A stretch of DNA of 64,000 bases from ZC4RG25 sp023428365. GTDB taxonomy: Bacteria; Pseudomonadota; Alphaproteobacteria; Rhizobiales; Hyphomicrobiaceae. Position numbers and translations under genes: made by a program. Below are positions 17,286-25,303 of this stretch, piece after piece; position 1 is the stretch's first letter; each line of letters starts with the position of its first letter. A model generated the notes under the pieces. The model did not search any database, was not told the origin of the DNA, and was given only the letters and a program-made list of their open reading frames with translations. The stretch lies in assembly GCA_050283925.1 (NCBI GenBank), contig JBNOAI010000004.1, positions 124,001 to 188,000 on the forward strand, given 5' to 3'.

Positions 17286-18500
17286 TCAGTGCTGACCCCA
17301 GACCTCGACCACGGCGGCGCCTTTGCCGACCGCGCTCTTATCGAAGAAGCGCGAACGGTACTTGGCGCGGATTTCTTTGATGCTGCGCGCGCCGCCTTTC
17401 AGGTCCACCGGCCCATAAGACTCGTTGGCATCGACGCGACTCTTGGCGTTGATGACGTCCTCGTTGCCGCTCTGGTAGACGATGCGCAGTTCGTTCAGTG
17501 TGATGGCGCGATCACGGACCGAGACGCGAATGCGTTTGAAGCCACCCTCGTTGCGGCCGACCTGGATTGCCTCGTTGTCAAAGCCGACGAAGCCTGCGGT
17601 CTTCGCGCCCAGGAGCACCCAGCCCTTATTGTAGTTGCGGCCTTCGCCATTCGGCCCCAGCCAATTGGCAGCGTAGTCGCCATAAACTTCCACCCGCGCC
17701 ATGCCCTTGAAGTTGGGACGCGAGCGATAGCTGAGCTGAATTTCGCGGATGAAGCGGTCGCCCTTGATCGACAGCCAGTTCGAACGAGAGTTTTCCTTGA
17801 TATCCGCGTTGACGGCCAGAACATCCGGCTCGCCAGAGACGTAGATCACCTTCAGCTCATTGAGGTGAATGTCGTTTTCAAGCACGCGAAGGCGGATGCG
17901 ATCGAACTTGCCGATCTCCGCACCGACGCGGATGGCGTCGTTGTCGCGGCCAAAGCCGACGCTCTGTGCACCGAACATGACGGCGCCACCATCAGTCACC
18001 GTACCTGGCTTGGCGGTATTCCGCTCCGGCGAAGTCGGACCGGCGACGACCTGCCCACCGCTGGCGGGACGCGCCATCTTGGCTCCGGCCGGTGACTGCA
18101 GAGCGTAGACCTCGACCAGGCTCTTGCGCTTGTTGGTCGGGTTGTTCTTGAGAGACAGAGTGACGTCCGTCAGGAAGCGATCGTCAGCCCTCAGATCCAT
18201 CGGGCGCGTGCGCTCGCCGGTCTTCAGATTGATGTTGCGGCGTTCGTTGGACGAACTGCCGTTGGCATAGCGGACTTCGATATTGACGATATCGACTTCG
18301 CTGCGTCGGTTGATCAGGCGGATGGCTTTATAAGCCCCCTTCGCCCTGGAAACGTCGATCGAACCCGTGTTTTTAGTCGGGTCGATTTCGCTTTTGCCGA
18401 CAAGCACCCACTTATCCGCCGACCCCTGCTGGGCCTGGACAACGGACACAACGCCGGCCGCCGAAACGGCGAGGCCAGCGATGAGCAGCCTCCGAAACAT
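17286..18500 (-). CDS. Secreted protein of three tandem ~100-residue repeats, function unknown
   Basis: I do not recognise a named family. From the ATG at 18500 (MFRRLLIAGLAVSAAG; GGGAG upstream) it has 404 residues with a signal peptide ending near VVQAQQ. The mature part has three homologous beta-rich units: about 30-134 (KWVLVGKSEID...LVEVYAL), about 165-275 (VMFGAQSVGFGRDNDAIRV...ARVEVYGDY) and about 290-404 (GWVLLGAKTAGFVGFDNEAIQV...VVEVWGQH). Each contains an opening G-x-x-x-x-G/D strand, a central F/Y-K/D-x-I-R-h segment, h-N-h-E/K-h-x-Y-x-S/N-G, a K-G/R-x-R-x-I-x-E/D turn and a closing VEVY/W strand. The first unit is the most diverged. A Pro/Ala linker separates units one and two. 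Periplasmic or surface location is inferred. Confidence 0.75.
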   Translation of the reverse strand: MFRRLLIAGLAVSAAGVVSVVQAQQGSADKWVLVGKSEIDPTKNTGSIDVSRAKGAYKAIRLINRRSEVDIVNIEVRYANGSSSNERRNINLKTGERTRPMDLRADDRFLTDVTLSLKNNPTNKRKSLVEVYALQSPAGAKMARPASGGQVVAGPTSPERNTAKPGTVTDGGAVMFGAQSVGFGRDNDAIRVGAEIGKFDRIRLRVLENDIHLNELKVIYVSGEPDVLAVNADIKENSRSNWLSIKGDRFIREIQLSYRSRPNFKGMARVEVYGDYAANWLGPNGEGRNYNKGWVLLGAKTAGFVGFDNEAIQVGRNEGGFKRIRVSVRDRAITLNELRIVYQSGNEDVINAKSRVDANESYGPVDLKGGARSIKEIRAKYRSRFFDKSAVGKGAAVVEVWGQH

Positions 18501-18777
18501 GACTGGCACTCCCTGATGAATCCCCTGAGGTCCCCTCGGGCCCCAGCAGGGAGTCGTAGGCCAAATCCGATAACTGAGGAAGGAACTCCCAATCGCTTGA
18601 TTTGAGTTGTCCACGTGATGTGGCATTTACATCCGTCTCTGCGCGTCGGTAAGATTCTGACAATGGCGCAGTCTGATGCTGGAGATCGCACGATTTGCAT
18701 AGATCAAGGCGCGTCAGTAAGTTCGCGTCCAAACGGTAAGCTGCGGATCGCAGCAATCACAGGCCCGGCGAGGAAAC

Positions 18778-20196
18778 ATGACGACGGCAGCGGCTCCGGA
18801 GCAGGGGCATCAGCGTGGCGATGTAGCGACGGCCGTCACTGTTTTACGGCAGCGTTTCGGTGATCGGCTGCAGACCGGCGAGGCAATTTGCCGGCAGCAC
18901 GGCCATACGCTGACGTGGATCGCCAATCAGCCACCGGACGTCGTCGTTTGGCCGGAGTCGACGGAAGAGGTGCAGGAGATTGTGCGTGTCGCCAGCGCAC
19001 ATCGCGTGCCGATCATCGCGTTCGGGGCCGGAACGTCTCTTGAAGCTCACGTCAACGCGCCGTACGGGGGAATCTCGGTCGATTTCTCGCGCATGAACCG
19101 CGTCCTCGAAGTGCATGATCGCGATCTGGATTGCGTGGTGCAGGCTGGCGTCTCGCGCAAACAGCTCAATGATTATCTGCGCGACATGGGACTGTTCTTC
19201 CCGATCGATCCCGGTGCCGAGGAGGCGACGCTGGGGGGCATGGCTTCAACGCGTGCATCGGGGACTAACGCGGTGCGCTACGGCACGATGCGGGAGAACG
19301 TTCTGAACCTCACTGCGGTGATGCCCGACAGCACGGTCGTTCACACCGCGCACCGCGCGCGCAAATCATCGGCGGGTTATGATCTCACGCGATTGCTGGT
19401 CGGGGCGGAGGGAACACTCGGGCTGATTACCGAGCTGACGGTTCGTCTCTATGGCATCCCAGAGGTCGTGATGTCGGCAGTGTGCCCGTTCAAATCGATC
19501 GAAGGCGCCTGCAATGCCGTGATCCAGGCAATCCAGCTCGGCCTTGGTATCGCGCGTATGGAACTGCTCGACGAAGTCCAGGTGATAGCGATCAACACCT
19601 ACTCCAAGACCTCGTTCGAGGAACGGCCGACGCTTTTTCTGGAGTTCCACGGCACGCAGGCTTCCGCGCCCGATCAGGTGCGGCTGTTCCAAGAGATCGC
19701 GATGGCCGAAGGTGCCATCCGGTTCGACTGGGCAGAGCGCGAAGAAGATCGGCGGACACTGTGGAAGGCGCGCCACGACGTCTACTGGGCTGTGCGTTCG
19801 ACATGGGCAGGACGCGACGTGCTCGCGACTGACGTGTGCGTTCCGATTTCCCGGCTTGCCGACTGCGTGTTGGAAACCCAGGCGGATATCAAGGAGAGCG
19901 GCCTGATCGCGCCGATTGTCGGACACGTCGGCGATGGCAATTTTCACACCTCTCCCGTCGTGGATATGAAGAACCCGGACGAGGTGGCACGCGTCGAGAA
20001 GTTCCTGGAGCGGCTCGCCAAACGTGCCATTGCCATGGATGGCACCTGTACCGGTGAGCACGGTATCGGTCAGGGCAAGCTCAAATATTTGAGGTCTGAG
20101 CTCGGTTCCGGTGTTGATGTAATGCAGCAGATCAAACGCGCGATCGATCCACTGGGCATTATGAACCCTGGAAAGATCGGGTCTTACGCGGGCTGA
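18778..20196 (+). CDS. FAD-linked oxidase, D-lactate dehydrogenase/glycolate oxidase GlcD-like
   Basis: A 472-residue flavoprotein with the PCMH-type FAD domain (about 50-230: PDVVVWPESTEEVQEIV, FGAGTSLEAHVN, DPGAEEATLGGMASTRASG, VGAEGTLGLITELTVRL) and the C-terminal FAD-oxidase domain (about 230-470) with GHVGDGNFHTSP and the closing CTGEHGIGQGK...DPLGIMNPGKI. These motifs match the mitochondrial-type D-lactate dehydrogenase (LDHD)/GlcD group, which oxidises 2-hydroxy acids. The Fe-S subunit found in GlcF or fused forms is absent. AGGAA lies just before the ATG. It has no operon partner; the substrate (D-lactate versus another D-2-hydroxyacid) is uncertain. Confidence 0.9.
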   Translation: MTTAAAPEQGHQRGDVATAVTVLRQRFGDRLQTGEAICRQHGHTLTWIANQPPDVVVWPESTEEVQEIVRVASAHRVPIIAFGAGTSLEAHVNAPYGGISVDFSRMNRVLEVHDRDLDCVVQAGVSRKQLNDYLRDMGLFFPIDPGAEEATLGGMASTRASGTNAVRYGTMRENVLNLTAVMPDSTVVHTAHRARKSSAGYDLTRLLVGAEGTLGLITELTVRLYGIPEVVMSAVCPFKSIEGACNAVIQAIQLGLGIARMELLDEVQVIAINTYSKTSFEERPTLFLEFHGTQASAPDQVRLFQEIAMAEGAIRFDWAEREEDRRTLWKARHDVYWAVRSTWAGRDVLATDVCVPISRLADCVLETQADIKESGLIAPIVGHVGDGNFHTSPVVDMKNPDEVARVEKFLERLAKRAIAMDGTCTGEHGIGQGKLKYLRSELGSGVDVMQQIKRAIDPLGIMNPGKIGSYAG

Positions 20197-20244
20197 TGAC
20201 AGGCCGGAACGTGGCGGCGTCGGCTACGTTCGATGCCTGTTGCC

Positions 20245-21729
20245 TCAACGTCCCGCCGGATAGCGCCAGAACAGGCCGCCGTTGGTTGTCGTAACCTCCT
20301 CCAGCGTCGGCACGCGCGATTTCGGCGGCCGCGTTCCGGTGCGGATCAACTGCTGGATGTCATCCAGCAGCGTCGTCGTTTCGGCATAGCCCGAGTGGTT
20401 CAGCGACCAGATGTCCGTGTTGATGCCGGTGACGTCGATGGTGTCGATGCCGGGCAGAACGATCGGGCCGGTGGTGGGAACGTCGCCAGCGCGCGGCACA
20501 CCGCCCCAGAACCGTCGCGACGCGATCAGTGCCCGGTCATTCGAGGCGACAAACATCGTAACGCCCTGGCTAATGTCCTGAATTTCCCGCGCCATCAGCT
20601 CGAAGTTATCGCGATCCACATCGGGAGCCGCGAGAATGACCTGCGAAATTTTGATGTCGGATGGCGTCGACCGGCGTAGTTCGCGCAGCACCGGTAGCAG
20701 GAGCTGATTGCCCATGCTGTGCGCGATGATGCTGATCGATTTCGCCCCGGATTCGCGGGCGACCATCTCAAGGAATTCCTTGAGATAAGGCTCTGCTGCG
20801 GTCGAGCTTTCCCGATCGTAGCTGTAATCCTGAACGCCGAATTGGCCTTTCGACGGCCAACTGTAGAGGAATGGCGCGCCGTCGAACTTCAGATCGTAGG
20901 CGATCTGCGCAGTCCGATAGATGGCGTAATCGAAGCTGGTGTTGAAGCCGTGCACGAACACCAGTGCATGGTCCTTGAACTGATTGGACTCAGCCAACCG
21001 CTTGCGGACCAGTTCCAGGAATTCCTCGCGCGAAAGCTCGCGGATTTCCTTCATGGTGAAATGCTTCTTGGGATCTTCGGTTTCCTGCCAGACCACGATG
21101 CTGGTGAAGGGTATGGTGTAGACCCATGGCCGTTCAACCTGCGGCACCTGGTGCGACTTCGGCACTGTCACCAGCGCATGTCCCAGCTGAAGCTTGCGGG
21201 CGCGGTCGGAGCCGTAATCGATTTTCGGCAGTTCAGCGCTCTTGTTGCGGTCGGTGCCATAGAAGACCGGAACGATGTCCCATTCCGATGGCGGCGGCGC
21301 GATGGCCGGATCTGGAGCCTCTGCCGTCAATTTGTCTTCGGGCGAAGGTGCGGCCGCCCGCGGTTCCGGCGCCGTGCCGGGTGCAGACGGAGGCGCCGGT
21401 GCCCTCATCGATGGCCTGGGTGCGGCCGCTGGTGGCGGTGGAGGAGGAGACGCCGCGACTGGGGGCGATTCCTCTCGCGGGGCTCCTGCCATACCGCCGA
21501 CGTCGTCACCGCTCCGAGGCGCACTGGCTGAACGCTCCGCATGTCGCGGCATGTGCAAGGTCGTGAGCAATCCCATGACCAGCGGTAGAGCCGCGACGCA
21601 GAGCAGAATCATCCGGGCGACGACCTTCGCGCCGCGCGGGAAATCGGACGTCACATACCAGAGGAAAAGGAACAGCAGAAAGCCGACGCCAGCGATGACG
21701 GCCGTATTGGCGAGCAGTGGTTGCTCCAT
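20245..21729 (-). CDS. Membrane-anchored alpha/beta hydrolase, DUF900 family
   Basis: The 494-residue protein has two N-terminal membrane helices (about 8-27 and 35-60), a Pro/Ala-rich linker (about 75-140) and a DUF900 alpha/beta-hydrolase domain (about 150-490). The domain begins VPVFYGTDRNKS and contains ALVFVHGFNTSFDYAIYR (oxyanion strand), the nucleophile elbow AHSMGNQ and DVDRDNF before the C-terminal His region SLNHSGY. DUF900 proteins are predicted esterases/lipases of unknown substrate, frequently membrane- or envelope-associated. GAGGGGG precedes the ATG. It is convergent with the FAD oxidase and divergent from meaB. Confidence 0.85.
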   Translation of the reverse strand: MEQPLLANTAVIAGVGFLLFLFLWYVTSDFPRGAKVVARMILLCVAALPLVMGLLTTLHMPRHAERSASAPRSGDDVGGMAGAPREESPPVAASPPPPPPAAAPRPSMRAPAPPSAPGTAPEPRAAAPSPEDKLTAEAPDPAIAPPPSEWDIVPVFYGTDRNKSAELPKIDYGSDRARKLQLGHALVTVPKSHQVPQVERPWVYTIPFTSIVVWQETEDPKKHFTMKEIRELSREEFLELVRKRLAESNQFKDHALVFVHGFNTSFDYAIYRTAQIAYDLKFDGAPFLYSWPSKGQFGVQDYSYDRESSTAAEPYLKEFLEMVARESGAKSISIIAHSMGNQLLLPVLRELRRSTPSDIKISQVILAAPDVDRDNFELMAREIQDISQGVTMFVASNDRALIASRRFWGGVPRAGDVPTTGPIVLPGIDTIDVTGINTDIWSLNHSGYAETTTLLDDIQQLIRTGTRPPKSRVPTLEEVTTTNGGLFWRYPAGR

Positions 21730-21929
21730 GGTCCGATGTCCCCCTCAAGACTGACCGAGGCGGCGCACTGTAGGAGCCCAAGCCAGCCGCTGCAACCGAG
21801 CGCTGAGTCAACTTCACAATGGCTTGTGACAGTGTGTTGGCGGCACATCGCTTTATTCACGCCTGTTGGGACCTTGGCTCAACGCCTGTTCCTTGCCAAG
21901 TTGTCCCCAGTAGAATCGGAGTGGATGGC

Positions 21930-22928
21930 ATGACACCTCGCCGTATGGCGTTCAGCGCGGCGGAACTCGCCGCCGGCATCCGTGCGGGGGATCGCGCGAT
22001 GCTGGCGCGTGCGATCACGCTTGTGGAAAGCTCGCGGCCGGACGATGAGGCGGTTGCACAGGATCTTTTGCAGGAGCTTCTGCCGGACGCCGGCAAGGCG
22101 TGGCGTCTTGGAGTGACGGGCGTTCCCGGCGTCGGGAAGTCGACGCTGATCGATCAGCTTGGCCTCAATCTGATCGCGCTGGGCCATAAGGTGGCGGTTC
22201 TCACCATCGATCCCACATCGCGGCGTTCGGGTGGTTCGATCCTCGGCGATAAGACGCGGATGTCGAGGTTGTCTGGCAGCCACGACGCCTTCATTCGTCC
22301 GTCCCCGACATCCGGCACGCTGGGCGGTGTGGCGCGGCGCACGCGCGAGTCCATGATCCTGGTGGAGGCGGCGGGTTTCGACGTGGTGATCGTGGAAACA
22401 GTTGGCGTCGGACAGTCGGAAACGGCCGTCGCCGATATGGTCGATTTCTTCCTGGTGCTGATGCTGGCTGGTGGTGGCGACGATTTGCAGGGCATCAAGA
22501 AGGGCATCATCGAAATCGCCGACATGATCGTCATCAACAAGGCCGATGGCGATAATCAGCCTCGCGCACGGCGCACGGCTGCAGATTACCAAAGTGCCAT
22601 GAACATCCTCTCGCCGCGCTCGGCGAATTGGATTCCCCCGGTGCTGGTCGCCTCAGGGCAGGACAACATCGGCCTCGACGTGGTCTGGGGAAAGATCCGC
22701 GAGCATCGAGACCGGCTGACCCCAAGCGGCGAATTCGCGGCGCGGCGTCAGGAACAGGCCGTTTCCTGGATGCGGGACATGCTGCACGATCGCTTGCTTG
22801 CTGCCTTGCGTGCGGACCCGGAGACGAGCCAGAAAATCGAGAGCATCGAGCAGGAGGTGCGTGAGGGCCTTCTGGTTCCGAGCCGCGCGGTCGATACGAT
22901 TCTGCAGCTCATGAAAAGCAGCCGCTAA
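21930..22928 (+). CDS. meaB: MeaB/ArgK-type G-protein chaperone of methylmalonyl-CoA mutase
   Basis: This P-loop GTPase protects and reloads B12-dependent acyl-CoA mutases. From the ATG at 21930 (MTPRRMAFSAAELAAGI; GGAG eight bases before) it has 332 residues. Motifs: Walker A GVPGVGKSTLIDQLG, DPTSRRSGGSILGDKTRM, IVETVGVGQSE (switch/Walker B), LAGGGDDLQGIKKG and the base-specificity motif NKAD. The C-terminal dimerisation helix region is present. No mutase (mutA/B, scpA) is within the window, so its partner is encoded elsewhere. Pyroglutamyl peptidase follows 57 bases downstream on the same strand. Confidence 0.95.
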   Translation: MTPRRMAFSAAELAAGIRAGDRAMLARAITLVESSRPDDEAVAQDLLQELLPDAGKAWRLGVTGVPGVGKSTLIDQLGLNLIALGHKVAVLTIDPTSRRSGGSILGDKTRMSRLSGSHDAFIRPSPTSGTLGGVARRTRESMILVEAAGFDVVIVETVGVGQSETAVADMVDFFLVLMLAGGGDDLQGIKKGIIEIADMIVINKADGDNQPRARRTAADYQSAMNILSPRSANWIPPVLVASGQDNIGLDVVWGKIREHRDRLTPSGEFAARRQEQAVSWMRDMLHDRLLAALRADPETSQKIESIEQEVREGLLVPSRAVDTILQLMKSSR

Positions 22929-22985
22929 CTCCACGCGACGCTTCTGTCCTTTTGTGCCGGTGCGGTTGAGCCTATCTTGCCAACC

Positions 22986-23660
22986 ATGCACGCGCGTCGC
23001 CCGATCTTTTTGCTGACCGGCTTCGGTTCCTTTCCAGGCGTTGCCGACAACGCTACGACGGAGCTTGTGCCTTTGCTCGCACGGGCAGCCGGGAAGCGCT
23101 GGCCCGGTTATCACTTTGAGCCCGCCGTACTGCCGACCGAGTGGCACATCGCTCCACAACGCGTCGCGGAGTTGATTGCCGAGCTGCGTCCAGCGGTGAC
23201 GCTTCACTTCGGCGTTTCAAGCAAGGCTACGGGATTTACGCTGGAGTTGCGCGGGCAGAATCTCGCGAGGGCTTTGCCTGATGCAGCAGGGTGCTACCCG
23301 ACGGCGTGTCAGCTTGCGGCTGACGGACCGGAGTTTCTTCCGACGAGTATCCCAGTCATTCCGGCGCTCGAACGGCTCCGGCGGAGCGGGTTGCCCGCTG
23401 TCCTATCCCGCGACGCTGGCGGCTATCTCTGCAACGCCGTTCTGTACGCGGCGCTTGACCAGGCGCGAGGCGTCGATTGGCCGATGCGTAGTGGTTTCGT
23501 GCATCTTCCCGCGAGCCTGTCGCAAAAGGCGTTCCCGGCATCGCGCCGCGGATGCGCCCTCACGTGGGGACAGACGATGGAAGGCAGTCTCGAGATTATC
23601 GCCGCGACCCTCGGGCGTCCGGCGAATGTCGGCAGTCTCGCCGTGCCGATGACCGCCTGA
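22986..23660 (+). CDS. pcp: Pyroglutamyl-peptidase I (C15 family)
   Basis: A 224-residue cysteine peptidase that removes N-terminal pyroglutamate. FLLTGFGSFPGVADNATTELV matches the family start (usually TGFxPFGxxxxNPS), FGVSSKATGFTLELRGQNLA holds the catalytic-Glu region, DAGGYLCNAVLYAAL the nucleophile Cys and GFVHLPASL the His. The sequence is somewhat diverged from classic Pcp. I use the ATG at 22986; a TTG three codons earlier is possible and neither has a strong ribosome site. It follows meaB on the same strand and is convergent with the DUF992 gene, from which it is separated by repeat elements. Confidence 0.85.
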   Translation: MHARRPIFLLTGFGSFPGVADNATTELVPLLARAAGKRWPGYHFEPAVLPTEWHIAPQRVAELIAELRPAVTLHFGVSSKATGFTLELRGQNLARALPDAAGCYPTACQLAADGPEFLPTSIPVIPALERLRRSGLPAVLSRDAGGYLCNAVLYAALDQARGVDWPMRSGFVHLPASLSQKAFPASRRGCALTWGQTMEGSLEIIAATLGRPANVGSLAVPMTA

Positions 23661-23686
23661 AGTCTTTGCGAGTTAGAACCAATCCA

Positions 23687-23789
23687 TTGTCATCCCGGCC
23701 GGAGCGAAGCGAAGAGCCGGGACCCAGGGACTATGGAAATCCCGCCTGGGTCCCGGATATTTCGCTCACGCGAAATTCCGGGATGACAA
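23687..23789. repeat. Intergenic palindromic repeat element (REP-like)
   Basis: The ends TTGTCATCCCGG and CCGGGATGACAA are inverted copies enclosing nested palindromes (GAGCGAAGCGAAGAGC; GGGACCCAGG...CCTGGGTCCC; ATTTCGC...GCGAAAT). Noncoding, it lies between convergent pcp and the DUF992 gene. The layout resembles the dispersed intergenic palindromes common in Bradyrhizobium-type genomes. Confidence 0.7.
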
Positions 23790-23827
23790 CGGAGCGTTTC
23801 CGAGCGGGTTGCAGCGCCCTAGCTTCA

Positions 23828-23850
23828 ATCCCGGGCGCGCGGCCCGGGAT
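23828..23850. repeat. ATCCCGGGC-N5-GCCCGGGAT palindrome, copy 1
   Basis: A perfect 9-bp inverted repeat with a 5-base loop. The same palindrome with a different loop occurs at 29798-29820; both sit between the 3' ends of convergent genes. Confidence 0.75.
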
Positions 23851-23870
23851 CACGTCCGCGAAATGACAGA

Positions 23871-24356
23871 TTACCGTTCCAGGCGCAAATTGAGGCTCGC
23901 AACGCCAACCGCGAGGTTGACACCTTCCTGTCCCTGAATGCTCAGCGGTTGCAGCGAAATGCCCTTGTTCGAGCCGCCGACCAGGACATTGGCACCGCCT
24001 CCGACAGCAACGGACGCTTCTGCCGAGGCTCCGGCGTAGTCACCAGCGATCGCGCTTGGCGAGAGTGTATTGCCCGAGGCCAGCACGCCCCAGACGATGG
24101 TCGTGTCGCCGGTCACGCCGATATCGACGCCGATCCGTGTCATCGTTGCCGTGAAATTCGCAGCGTGACCGCTGCCGTCTGCGGTATAGCGGCAGTGGAA
24201 CGTTTTCTGCGAGGCGACGACGAGGCCGACACCGCCGCCACCCTTGCATGTCAGCGTGCCGACTTGGATCTTGCCTTGCGCTGACGCGGCTCCGGCCGAA
24301 ACAGCCAAGCCGGCAGCCGCGCAAAGCGCAAGCCCAAGCGTCCTTATGAAATCCAT
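23871..24356 (-). CDS. Secreted DUF992-domain protein
   Basis: The 161-residue protein starts at the ATG at 24356 (MDFIRTLGLALCAAAG; GGGGAG upstream) and has a signal peptide cleaved after GAASAQ. The mature domain reads KIQVGTLTCKGGGGVGLVVASQK, FHCRYTADG, GVTGDTTIVWGVLA and GDYAGASAEASVAVGGGANVLVGGS (quoted in pieces), the DUF992 signature found in Hyphomicrobiales periplasmic proteins: two conserved Cys and Gly-rich beta strands. Function unknown; a porin-like or YSC84-like envelope role has been guessed for relatives. It is monocistronic as far as visible. Confidence 0.85.
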   Translation of the reverse strand: MDFIRTLGLALCAAAGLAVSAGAASAQGKIQVGTLTCKGGGGVGLVVASQKTFHCRYTADGSGHAANFTATMTRIGVDIGVTGDTTIVWGVLASGNTLSPSAIAGDYAGASAEASVAVGGGANVLVGGSNKGISLQPLSIQGQEGVNLAVGVASLNLRLER

Positions 24357-24495
24357 GATGTCTCCCCATTTTCCCGACCGCCCTGACATTCTATCGTAAG
24401 CGGCGCCTGCACATGGTTTGATGAAAAACGACGGCAAAGCGGCAGGTCTATGGCCTACGTCGGAAGATCTCGCCTCAGATTCGGAGAGGATTGCT

Positions 24496-25128
24496 ATGTA
24501 CAAACTGTTTTCGCGTCCGGGCTGGGGCTCCGTAATGGTGGAGGCGCAGCTTGCTTGGTATGGACTGCCCTACGAGACCGAAGATGTGGGCGACCTGTTC
24601 AAGTCGCAGGAGGAGCGGGAGCGCCTTGCGCGGTACAATCCCGTCGCGCAGCTTCCAACATTGGTGTGCCCCGATGGTCTGGTGATGACCGAGAGCGCGG
24701 CGATCACCTTCCATCTGGCCGATGTTACGGCGAGTGAGGAACTGGTGCCCGCTGCTGGTGCGCCGGGCCGCGAGCGCTTCTTGCGTTGGCTGATCTTCAT
24801 CATCGCCAATGTCTATCCGACGTTTGCCTACGCCGACGATCCGAGCCGGTTCGTTCCGGGTGAGGAAGCGCAGAAGGCATTCCGGGCCAATGTCGATGCT
24901 TATGCCGAGAAGATGTGGGGCATCGTTGAGGGCGAGGCGGGGGATGGCCCGTGGTTTCTTGGCGACCGGTTCTCGGCGCTCGACATTTACATTGGTGCGA
25001 TGACGCGCTGGCGGCCTGGCCCCGAATGGTTCGCTGCGAATGCCCCGCGTCTGCAGGCCATCGGCAACGCGGCACATGGGCTCGATCGGCTCGCGCCGGT
25101 GTGGCGACGCAACTTTCCAGCGTCGTGA
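24496..25128 (+). CDS. Glutathione S-transferase family protein
   Basis: I start at the ATG at 24496 (MYKLFSRPGWGSVMVEAQLAWYG) because GGAGAGG lies six bases upstream, giving 210 residues. The N-terminal thioredoxin fold (about 1-80) has the cis-Pro segment AQLPTLVCPDG and the glutathione gamma-Glu-binding MTESAAITFHLAD (E-S pair). The all-helical C-domain contains the N-capping box GDRFSALDIYIG. A Ser/Arg-Pro rather than Tyr sits at the first-strand catalytic position, as in beta/GstA-like bacterial classes. The substrate is unknown. The gene stands alone. Confidence 0.88.
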   Translation: MYKLFSRPGWGSVMVEAQLAWYGLPYETEDVGDLFKSQEERERLARYNPVAQLPTLVCPDGLVMTESAAITFHLADVTASEELVPAAGAPGRERFLRWLIFIIANVYPTFAYADDPSRFVPGEEAQKAFRANVDAYAEKMWGIVEGEAGDGPWFLGDRFSALDIYIGAMTRWRPGPEWFAANAPRLQAIGNAAHGLDRLAPVWRRNFPAS

Positions 25129-25303
25129 CTACAACATAAATGCTTTACGCATTAAGGTTAGTCTGCGGCGATCCAGCAACATATCAACAAGTGCTTGTAT
25201 TGCTCAGATAAGATTAACTAATTCGTTACGTTGACCAGTTCTTATCCAAGCTGACCGAACGCATCGGTGCGTCGGCTAGTGGCTATCAGCAACTCGACTG
25301 GTC

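Noticed and set aside
22986..23660. Calling pcp a diverged pseudogene
   Set aside because: The catalytic Glu region, Cys and His are all present in one uninterrupted frame of family length.
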